Assembly: GCA_964023205.1 (NCBI GenBank)
Contig: OZ026844.1
Coordinates: 31,171,326-31,235,325, forward strand
Origin: Lutraria lutraria
Lineage: Eukaryota > Mollusca > Bivalvia > Venerida > Mactridae
Length of the DNA: 64,000 nucleotides
Direction of reading: 5' to 3'
Under the pieces are notes generated by a model. That model was not told where the DNA came from and ran no database searches. It was given only the letters and a program-made list of their open reading frames with translations. Shown in pieces: positions 29,705 through 39,654 of this stretch. A program made the translations under genes and the position numbers. Each line of letters opens with the position of its first letter. The first letter of the stretch is position 1.

Positions 29705-30273
29705 ATAGTTGGTATTATAGATTTATTAAATATAGAAAACTTACAAGCACATTTTCCGCAATTTTCGGCACCTAAAAAAGTACGTATATACGTGTCTATA
29801 TTCATTTAAATTGATTGTGTGCTCACTTATTAAAGAAAATATTGCGAAACATGGATGTCGTACCGCGGTACGTATCGGCCCGACGCTGTACAAAGCATAA
29901 CATAGGCCTACCAATTTTTCTCGATTGTGTTCCTAAATGACCGGCGACTGAATTGCGTTTTTAAGCATCCACGGTCATGATTTTGACTGATATCAACAGT
30001 CATCAATTAAAATATACAGGTTTTTATTGAGTATGCACACTTTTTACATATTTTTTAACCTTGTCAGTTTACATCGTGTTATTATTATTATTTCCAACTT
30101 ATAATAACATTATTCATGAATGAAATAAGAAATGATACTGGTCTCTATAGCATTTCTTTAAAATTGTAGGTGCAAAAGTATGTCCGGAGATACTGAATTT
30201 CCCTGTACTCAGCTAGAATGTCTGGTATATGGTGTTCAGAACATATGCATACTATGGTAAAGATGTTTGAATT
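29705..30273. other. Intergenic, no recognised features
   Basis: AT-rich single-copy-looking sequence; a short palindrome GTACCGCGGTAC lies near 29862. No gene evidence. Confidence 0.5.
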
Positions 30274-30340
30274 CAGTCAAACCTGTATTAGTGGCCACCT
30301 CCAAATAATGGCCATCCTGTAAATAAAGGCCATTAAAAAC
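30274..30340 (+). mobile_element. Fragment of the CAGTCAAACCTGT MITE family
   Basis: CAGTCAAACCTGTATTAGTG followed by GGCCACCTCCAAATAATGGC and AAATAAAGGCCATT, like the left end and interior of 15342-15511. No right end is found. Confidence 0.55.
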
Positions 30341-30567
30341 GTCAATGATTAATAAGAAGAAATCCACTTCCGAATCAAGCCACCGGTCAAATTTTAAAGG
30401 CCCCAATTTACGTTTATCATGGATGCTATTTGTTCACAGGTATGTCTGCATATAGAATACTCTCTTTGTTTAATTGTCTGTTGAATTTCTTTGATATTCT
30501 ACTTGATTTCTACCATTTAAACTATGCCACTGGATGTTAGAAAAGATATAGACATTTAGTCATTTAC

Positions 30568-31114
30568 CTGTGTGGGGGAATCCACTTAGCCTAGTGCCGT
30601 CACAAAGTTATCGTTACAAGCGCGTTTTCTGTCATTCGAACTAGGAAAACATTACGTAAATTGCCTTGTAATGAAAGTGTGATTAACTGTAGCAATAACA
30701 TTATTTTATAATAATTCTAAATGAAGTAAACCCAAACACTAAACATATTTACACGAATCAAAACATGCGGACGATCAAAGTGTATGCCAAATTGCTTTTA
30801 AGCGTGGTTTGAATAAGTTAAATATAAGTAAGTTTGTTAAGTCAATTCCTAAAATGTTCTTGTAAAATAACGCTCATTTTAACAACACTGTCAAACGGTT
30901 TGGACAAGAAAAGTAAAAAAGTAGCTGAGTGCCTACAGTGACAAAACTCTGAACTGGAGGTTGCTTTTGTGCAAGGAGTTGCAACAGTTATGTGGTTTTA
31001 ACAGAAAACGAAAAATAAAACACATACATGGTGTTTTCCTAGTTCGAATGGCAGAAAACGCGCTTGTTACGATAACTTCGTGACGTCACTAGGTCACATG
31101 GATTCCCCACACTG
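30568..31114. mobile_element. 547-bp MITE with long TIRs and 5-bp TSD (TTTAC)
   Basis: Left end CTGTGTGGGGGAATCCA and inverted right end CAGTGTGGGGAATCCA extend into about 85-bp imperfect inverted repeats that include a strongly conserved GTTATCG..ACAAGCGCGTTTTCTG block. TTTAC flanks both ends (30563-30567 and 31115-31119). No transposase. The 5-bp duplication matches the CAGGG MITE pair. Confidence 0.9.
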
Positions 31115-31119
31115 TTTAC

Positions 31120-32330
31120 TTCTATCTTTATTTTTAGTGATTCTGTTGAATATTTTTTTAGAACTGATTCAAGCATAAATATGAATTGATGAATGGGATT
31201 TTGAGAACTGCCATAACAGAACAACAATGTTTGTCCAGAGAATAGCATTATACTATCTGATGGATTAATTGACTTGAAAGAAAGGTGATATGGCCAACCT
31301 TTGATTTGGGGAGCTATGTGGATCTTTTGACAGTAGATAGATAGGTAGGTTTTTTAAACATTATGCTTGTACAAACAATAAGAAGCTGGAACGAGTTTTT
31401 TTTACCCAATCTAATTTTTAACAAGTTGGTCGTGTAAAACTACAAAACAACAATGTTAGAGAGTGACCTGGTGAAGAAGGAAGTTAAAATGAATAATATA
31501 CAAGAAGCACTATGATCACTAAATAGATGTATATCACTCATATATTAACTCGATTCTGTCAGATTTCTCAGTATTCCATTATAAACATCGTGTAAACTAT
31601 CAGTAGTTTCCATTTGGGAATCATTCTTTTTTAATCTAAGAGTTATAAGAGAATGTACAAAAAGCTCCTCTTATTTTTTTTTATTAAAATGTAATCAGAT
31701 CCTTACAAGGTGTGTAAATATCAAAGCTCAATTTGACTATACGGTTCGACTTTCATGATTATTCCTTGACATGGCACAAACTTGTTTTAAAACTGCAATA
31801 TGAGTTGAATGCTTTTTGAGCAGTAATTAAGAGTACTGTTAAATGATACTGTCTCTTCATGTAACTTTAACGGAATGATTAAAACTTGATTTATAATCTG
31901 GATGAAGTCTCTGTTGGGAAAAGGAGCAGAAGTTCCTAGCTAGCGTGGTAGCATTTTAAATAGGAAGCTACGGAACCAGTGTATAAATATGGACATTTTA
32001 AACCAGTCAACCTACTATAACTTGTACTTATACTCGTATATAGAGAGAGGACACTGAATGACATATCGGATCTAACGAACTCCAGAAACTAAGCGACTAT
32101 GCTTTTTGCTATGCAAAGCTAAGTTTAAAAGGAGACTGTTATAATTTGTTTACCACAGAATATCGAGACGGTATCCAAACATTGTAAACATGAACACATT
32201 CTAAATCAATGCTATATTTGTATTTGACGCCTGTTTTGTAACAAGTATTGTATATTTATTTTTGTACATGTATATATTTTGGGATCAAAGCATGAAGTAA
32301 ATGACCAATACATTTCTATATATCCAACCC
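31120..32330. other. Intergenic, no recognised features
   Basis: AT-rich. No splice-supported ORF or repeat copy seen. Confidence 0.5.
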
Positions 32331-32334
32331 TTTC

Positions 32335-32575
32335 ACCAATGTTTGGAATACTTCACAATCCCTACCACAAAGGTTTGAAATACTTTATATTTTCTTTCAA
32401 TACATTTGAAATACATTTGTACTTCACAATCCTTACCACAAATTATACTTGAAATACTTTACAATCCTTTCCACAATTGTTTGAAATACTTTATAATCTC
32501 ACAAATGTTTGAAATACATCACGATCCTTTCCATTCACGAACTTTTCCACAAATGTTTGAAATACTTGCCGCGAC
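32335..32575. repeat. Degenerate tandem repeat (TTTGAAATACTT...CACAATCC)
   Basis: About six irregular units of roughly 35-45 bp share TTTGAAATAC(T/A)T and (C/T)ACAATCC(T/C)T(A/T)CCACAAA. Unit length varies, so the array is old. Confidence 0.75.
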
Positions 32576-33174
32576 CGAGATTCGAAACCAGACCATCGGT
32601 TTACAAGTTCATCCTAAAGACCACCGAAACATGGCCGCGGTCACACTTTGTAGATACATGTACTATGAAATCTTACCTAAAATATGTAAAGTTTCTTTTT
32701 AGTTTGTTGAGTATAGTTTACCCTACTTTGATACCAAACAGTAGCATTAATCGGACCTGACATCAGACCAGCTATTCTAGCTAGCCTACCTAGTTACATT
32801 TTCCTAGTTGTCTCTTTGATATGTTAGGTGTAAACAAATATATGTGATGTGGTTACATGCTCATTATAAATAAGATAGGTAGGTCTGGGCTTTTTTGCTC
32901 TTGAAATTATTTGGAATGGTTAAACAATGAGAAAGTGATTGATCCGTTCCTCGGGCTTGGGAAAAATAAGGGTAGGTCAAGTAAACAGATACAAACATTT
33001 TCTACGCCTAACTAGATGAATACATGCTTTCGGATTTTAAGCCTATTTTCAACAGGTTTCGCGAGGCGAGTAGTCTTCTCTATCTACATTGGTATGACTA
33101 GAAATTCGACTTCGAACTACGTGTGTCTTAAAATTCCCAGCCTCATGCCCAAATTTGTTATCTCAAAATGGAGC

Positions 33175-33476
33175 CAGGGATTTTTTTGGGGCGATTTTAT
33201 AGCCGAAATTCGGCCATATTCCCAATGGAAAATAGTATCTTTTTTTCCCAATTCACAGACAAAAATTCCAAATAAAAAAAAAGTTCATTAACATCACTAT
33301 TGTTAGTAAATACCTTATTCTGCTACTGTACATGTTCCATGGGAGAATAAGTAGAATAAGTTGAACATTGCAAAAATTGTAGTTATACAGTTTTCCCAAC
33401 TTTGATTAAAACACCGCGAAAATTCCCAATCCCAAGGGTATGGGTCATATTCCCAAAATACCGAGAAAAAAACCTG
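33175..33476. mobile_element. MITE with CAGGG ends and 5-bp TSD (GGAGC), copy 2
   Basis: Starts CAGGGATTTTTTTGGGG and ends GAGAAAAAAACCTG, flanked by GGAGC at 33170-33174 and 33477-33481. Very similar to 21968-22258 in the same orientation. Confidence 0.92.
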
Positions 33477-33481
33477 GGAGC

Positions 33482-35400
33482 GGTCAGATTTTGGAAATAT
33501 TTATCATTTTTATATGTTTCCACGATAGAAAATGATTTACCGTAAATGTTTAAAAAACAATGATATGGGAGTAGCACATTTTTTAAAGACTAAAAGAAAA
33601 AAAGAACAACCACTTCAATGAAAACCGTGTCATGGTAAAAAGATGCTGTAGCACATTATAAATCTAATTTGATGGAGAAAAATATAGGTCACCATGCTAT
33701 ATCTAAAGAAATTAATATCTTTCTAATTTTCAACAAGGGCAACTTTTAAAAATGTGTCTAAGAATAAAATGAAGTATCTAAGGTAACTTATCATACCAAT
33801 AATAAAAATTTGGATATACTATTTTGGTGTAACATTCAGCAGATATGTCAGAAAAGTGCAGCATTAGGCAGGAAAGACCTTTAAGTCCTGCTTGCAAACA
33901 TATTTCTAACTTGGGACCAATATGATAAACTATAAGTTAGAGCAAATAATGAACATGTATTACTTATTAAAAAATTATGTAACTTGACACATGAACATTG
34001 AATATACAACTACATTTACATAAATCCATTGTAGTATCAACTAGTGATCATACTTCACAAACATATTAGGCATAATAAATCCAAACATACTTCTGAAGCG
34101 TGTATACAAGTTCCCCACACAAAACGGATACTATATAACATTATCTTTCTCAAATTTTCATTAACACATTTCCTATGTGCCTGTAGAACATTTGACCTGA
34201 GGACTTGTCAATAAATTCGGGCACTGGCCAGTGTTGGAAGATGTCAGTAATTAAACCTTCTCTGGTATAGTTTCAAATTGATTTCATGCTGTTTTTCATG
34301 CTCGATTTTGTGGGAAATAGTGGACATTAAGTCATGCATGTGTATGTAACTGATATCAGAACGGTTATTGTGAATTTGTGTAGTCTTGAATTTAGACTTT
34401 GTTTTACACAACAGATCGTTTTAAATGTAAACTATCACAAAGCCCGTGTTCACATCAAAACTATATGTCTGTCCACAAAAGTCCTCTCCGTGTTTAGATT
34501 CAGCGGCTTGTTGTTGTATCAGCGTTGAAAAACAAACACGATCTCTGATGAAATATGCTTTCAAATATTCATATACACTGACAAAAGGACTTTTAACAAG
34601 TAGTCAACGATATTCTAACAATCGATGTAAGACTATATATATAAGGACATTATATATGTATTTCCATTTCTCCAATTTTCTAGAACAGTGATATAATATT
34701 TTTATATAAATGTACACATGTCAGATTGGTAAAGCAGACCCATGATAAATTGATAAAATCAACTCGTGAATAACAGTATTTATGTAATATACTAATGAGG
34801 TTTTGACATGGCAGGTTCACTAAATTACATACTTTACTTAACATTAGCTTTCTTGTAATTATGACATATTTTTTAAAATATTTTTTTATTTTTTTTATTT
34901 TGATAATTTTGCAGTGTATTGGTAAAATAACACTTTTAATTTGTTGGATTGCTCGTGTACTTAAACTTAAGTTGCACACCCGACCAAGTGCTCGACCAAA
35001 AGGCATTTTTAATAATGAAACGCCTACTTTGTGAAGAAGTGAATTCCATAATACTAGTATGAGAAAATTCATTAACGCGTTCTAACACATACATCACTGG
35101 AGATTTCATCTTTACAGAAGATCGTGACTTTTAATTACGTGACTGTATTCTAAGGCAAAATATGTCATAACCTCCTGTCCACTCAAAGGATGTACGTATA
35201 TGTATATTATATAAGTCTTATCAACTGTTTCTCTTTGATAAAAAACGCCATTATTTATGATAGGAATAGAAATATAGAATACATGGTTAGATAACAGACA
35301 ATTCGACAATTTAAGCAATACGATCATAACTACAATGTAGTTTGTACAATGTACTTAGTAATTTGTGATGTGAACATATGCCATTTACGCTATCATCTTA
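33482..35400. other. Intergenic, no recognised features
   Basis: AT-rich. A minus-strand open frame of 130 codons at 34680-35072 is Lys/Ile/Leu-biased, without family resemblance or splice context, and is not called. Confidence 0.45.
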
Positions 35401-35539
35401 CAATGTGACATTTTGGTGTTCCAACTCACAAGCAACACTCTTTGGTTGTAGTAAAATATGTTGTTGTTTAGAGGTGTTGCTCTAGGGAAGTTCAATTAAT
35501 AGTTGAAACGTACAGTGAGAAAAAATAATTCTGTTTTTG

Positions 35540-35590
35540 AAGGGAGATTGTTGCTCAAGAGTAGGCCGCTCTGGAGAGATTGTACTAACA
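35540..35590 (-). mobile_element. MITE end fragment (AGTACAATCTCTCCAGAGCGG family)
   Basis: TTGCTCAAGAGTAGGCCGCT followed by CTGGAGAGATTGTACT is the reverse complement of the start of 53601-53640. The shared end looks like a Tc1/mariner-type CAGTACAACCTCTCCAGAG terminus. Confidence 0.55.
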
Positions 35591-35705
35591 GTAATATATT
35601 ATAAATAAAAACATGTACATGTAAAGTCAAACCTTTCATTCTTTCCTCCATAATTTTATAACACTAGCATGTTATTTCAAAGTCGCTTGCTCATATGATA
35701 ATACA

Positions 35706-35830
35706 GAGACGAGTCACCTCCGTGGTCGGATAGTTATATGGTCTTCGATAAGTAATCACTATACTCACTCACTGCTGTGAGTGGAATTGCTGGGACTTGA
35801 TAAATTTCCCAACGGAAGGTAAGTGCGTTG
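35706..35830 (+). mobile_element. tRNA-headed SINE fragment
   Basis: CACCTCCGTGGTCGGATAGT resembles the head of the family-A SINEs, followed by a tRNA-like box region (CTGCTGTGAGTGGAATTGC). The body diverges from family A. Confidence 0.5.
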
Positions 35831-36339
35831 ACTGCAAGCATTTATATTTGTATCTAATGCCTTTCCCTGCGAACTTTACTGAATTCTTGGTTGTCGTTAT
35901 TTTAAAATCGACTTTTGAATCATCGTAAATGATCGTTTATTTACGTACTGCCAATAAAGATGCAAATTACTTTGTCAGAATCATTTGTGTCACGACTAGT
36001 TACGCTAAACAATGATTTACTAGTAATACATTTAAACGACGCCAAATACGTTTGAAGTCGTTCACAAATGACTCGGAGATAAATGTAATAATTACGGTAT
36101 AAGAATCGACTTCCTTACAACATAATACATGTATATGTATCAAGACCTTTCAGAGAATATGATGTACTAATGTTCATGTGTGATATTTCAGTGGAGTAAA
36201 CAGTGAGTGTGAAGCATTTAAACTAGCAAAATATCTATAACTATTGACGTCTCATTTATATACCAACAACTCAAATATAGTATTTACGTCGTTAGTCCCC
36301 ATACATTTTGAGACTTAAAAGTTGTTTTGTGTAGGCGTT

Positions 36340-36363
36340 TTATTTGCAATGGGGGGGGGGGTT
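36340..36363. repeat. Poly(G) tract
   Basis: A run of at least ten G. Similar G or C homopolymers lie near 2269, 15102, 16475 and 60763. Confidence 0.8.
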
Positions 36364-36607
36364 AATTTAGGTACTGAGTTTAATTTCAAACATTTTTATT
36401 GAATTATGAACAGCGACATTAGTAATTGATCTTGTTATGCCCAATGCTGATTTTTATGCTGTTTAAATTGGTTTACAATTGTGCAGACGTGTGTTGCACA
36501 CAAATGACAACTTCATTATGTTCAAAAGTGGGCGGCATATTTCTTGAAAGTTCGTTTCCTTCGGTTTGGGGCTGCCGAGACTTATATTTACTTCCACCAA
36601 ACTGTAA

Positions 36608-36840
36608 AAGGGCTCCGACCGTGGTCGAGTGATTATGATCTCTGACTTGTAATCACTAGTCCATCACCCCTGTGAGTTCAAATCTCATTCTCACTTAAAT
36701 TTCATTTGTGAAGAAACTGTCCATCTAGCTTGCGGAATGTCGGTGGTTCTACCGCGGCCTCCCTCCACTTTTAAAGCTCGAAAAATAAATCGTTAAATAC
36801 CCTGACTGTTTATTAGGCCGTTAAACTCATTTAAAAAGGT
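36608..36840 (+). mobile_element. tRNA-derived SINE, family B
   Basis: Head GGCTCCGACCGTGGTCGAGT with a box-B-like GTGAGTTCAAATCTC, body with GTCGGTGGTTCTACCGCGGC, and tail ACCCTGACTGTTTATTAGGC followed by CGTTAAAC. Tail wording of this kind is common in mollusc SINEs. Confidence 0.65.
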
Positions 36841-37868
36841 CAATGAGTCGTAGAACAAACGAGAAGTCAGAGGGTATCCAACTATCATAGAGCTTATTGA
36901 ATCATTATTTTTCTTTGAAGCTTTTCCAACACAACAATGCTAATAAACTTTAAATTAACCAATTTGAGATAACACCTGGTGGCACATACGTCTTGAACAC
37001 GAGACGCACGTTTACCATATTGACGCTGTTCTCTGTTATTATATAACCAGCAGAATTAATTTATTAGAATCTAATATACCAAAAGCCAAAGGGAGATCTA
37101 TAAGATAACATCAAAACTGCAAATATATCACTTATTAGTAATTGTCAATTCACGCCAAGGATTCTAAATTATGAACGACTAGACATGGAATTTTGTGAAA
37201 CTATTTCAGAATATAAACAAGATATCTTTAGTAGCATCGTCATGAAAAGTTGGAGACAAATTCAATTAATGTATACTTTACTTGGATCGAACTTTTGAAT
37301 TGTGGTTCGTTATCGTGTCAGATTGCAGGTTAATGTTGGAAGCCTGCTTGAAATTCCAACACATAACAAAAGGCGTTTTTCGCTTCTCTTTTTATTCCTT
37401 CTATTATTGCCATCGTTGTTATGATTGGAACTGTATTGCGTGACTTAGAACATGAAGTTAATACAACTTAAAATGGCACTAAAATGCATCGTAACTTATG
37501 AAGAATGATATCCTCATGGATGCAATCAGTCAACATATATTAATATCAGTTGTTCCCAATTTGCATATAAAATTTTGAAAGGATCTAAGTATCCCTTTTG
37601 ACCTTTTCAAATGAAATATCAGTGTAGTTGCAACTTTTTTATCATTATGAAAAACTACGGTTTCGTCGATTGCTTTGCCAACTTCACACACATGGTTTCA
37701 CTTACGACCTATGATTTTTTTGCAATTGTGAAGAATATTGACAGGAAATAGAGTACATGCGCAGTAGTGTGAAGTTGTATCAAATTTAAAAAGTATAGAA
37801 AGGTCGTATCTACCAATTACAACCTTTTAACGGTTTCAATGTTTGTGTGTGAACTTTCCAACCAGATG

Positions 37869-38155
37869 AGGTCAGCCTCCGTGGTCAAGTGGTTATGGTC
37901 GTGACTTCAAATCACTCTCACCTCTCACTGATATAGTGTCGTGGGTTCAAGCACAGCTACCGACCATGTCTCTTTATGTGGAATGTAGGCGTTTGTATAT
38001 GGAGGATGGGAGTCTACTCAGTCTAGTACTGGTTCTTCCCTGGAACGATGGTAATGCGAACTGTCCGCCTCGCACTACTCTGAATGTTGAAAGGTGCGTA
38101 AAGCCCAGTGAAACAAACAAACAAACAAACAAACAAACAAAAAACAAAACAAATT
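37869..38155 (+). mobile_element. tRNA-derived SINE, family A, copy 2, with (CAAA)n tail
   Basis: Head GCCTCCGTGGTCAAGTGGTT with box B GGGTTCAAGCACAGC, body matching 3131-3345 (GACCATGTCTCTTTATGTG, ACTGGTTCTTCCCTGGAACG, AACTGTCCGCCT), then an (ACAA)n tail at 38111-38154. This is the most complete copy in the window. Confidence 0.85.
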
Positions 38156-38159
38156 GTTG

Positions 38160-39540
38160 ACTGATTCTTTGCGGAATGAGTGTTATGACTGTTCTTTACA
38201 CTTGCCTTGATTTGATATTAAACCCCTTTAACAAGTAGTTTTACTCAACGTAAGTTTTCAAAAATTAGAATGAATCTTTTAGATAAAATCACTCTGCTAC
38301 CCTCATGTTCATTTAGCAAATGTTTCCTGGTTAATTATAAACACCACAAACAACGGTAAAAAACATTGGCGTATGTTTGAAAACTGCGAAATGTTTTTTT
38401 CTGCGTTTGTTTCTAATTAGTCGCAACACAAATAAAAGAAACTCGTATTTTCTTCTGTCGTGGATTGTATTATTTATATCTTATTGCAAGCATAACTAGA
38501 TTTTTAAACAATATATTTCACTAATGAAGCGAAGGATTGAACAATTGTCAGAACTATTATGTCATTTCTAAGCAAATGACTTCTGAATTACGAGTGAACA
38601 GAGAAATGTACATATATGTGGTTTTAATTCTTCCATTTGAATATCCAAAGAAAAAATAACAATTGGACAGGAAAATATCATTCGTGATCTGTAAAACCTA
38701 ATTTAGAACGCATCTTGTATGCGATTTACAAATTTGTATTCACTGTTAGAAAGTTCTCATTTAAATCAATGGTATTTTCAATTAGAGTTTTAGTATGTTT
38801 TTAAATTTCAATGTCTGGAATCTGGACTGTTATTGCATTGTACCAAACACGAAACAGCGAATACTTCTCAAACGATCTGACAGTGCATAAGACCTGCTAT
38901 GTATATAGAATTCTATGTTTATCAAGACGAAGGATGCAACATTAAATGTTGACAAGTAGAAAATAATCAAGCATACTTGGCAAATTAAGTTGTTTAACAT
39001 AGTCTACAGGAAAATCATTAATTGTTTGCTAATGTCTTTTAAATAAGAGAAGAAATCTAACGCCTAATCATTGATGATGACTGACTTCAGAAATAGGTCT
39101 TATATATTGTAATCATACCCAACTTGTCGTATGCAAGAAAAGTACCTGTTGAATGACTATAACTTTCTAATAAAATTCCATATTTATACATAATGTAAAA
39201 TTTCCACTGACATACATTCGTCTTCCGAGTATCTCGCTGTTTTCCTGAACGTCATCAATATTGTCTTGGTTATACAATTATCAATGGCGCCAGATTTAAT
39301 CGAATTTATTGGATGTATTATTTTAGTATTTGTTCATATCACATTTCCGAATCTGTCCATCGGGTCAATAATATCAACAAGTTCCTATAATTGAAACCTG
39401 ATACAGGTGTGGTCTTTACTCATTAATCATTCTCTTAATGAACCAAGACGGTCTTAAATTGTTTCCTTAATATCCTATAAATATAATTTCATGGGTATGT
39501 CTCCGTTTTTTTGTTCAGAAATGCTCTTAAATGTTTCAGT
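38160..39540. other. Intergenic, downstream of the prohormone gene
   Basis: AT-rich, no recognised feature. Confidence 0.5.
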
Positions 39541-39634
39541 AAAACTTTATTCAAATCAGGGTTGTTCCGGATGTTTGAATACATTATCATTAACAAATGA
39601 ATGCAGGGTGACGATACAGGGCGGTAAGTGGAAT

Positions 39635-39640
39635 TTTATT
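39635..39640 (-). terminator. Candidate poly(A) signal of the prohormone gene
   Basis: AATAAA on the minus strand, 14 nt after the stop codon. A second copy is at 39546-39551, about 100 nt after the stop, and may be the more plausible one. Confidence 0.5.
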
Positions 39641-39654
39641 GAATATCTTTATGG

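Noticed and set aside
34680..35072. 130-codon minus-strand open frame
   Set aside because: Low-complexity Lys/Ile/Leu composition from AT-rich DNA, no domain, no splice sites.
37869..37960. Functional tRNA gene
   Set aside because: The tRNA-like head has degraded boxes and cannot fold as a full cloverleaf; it continues into a SINE body shared with other copies.
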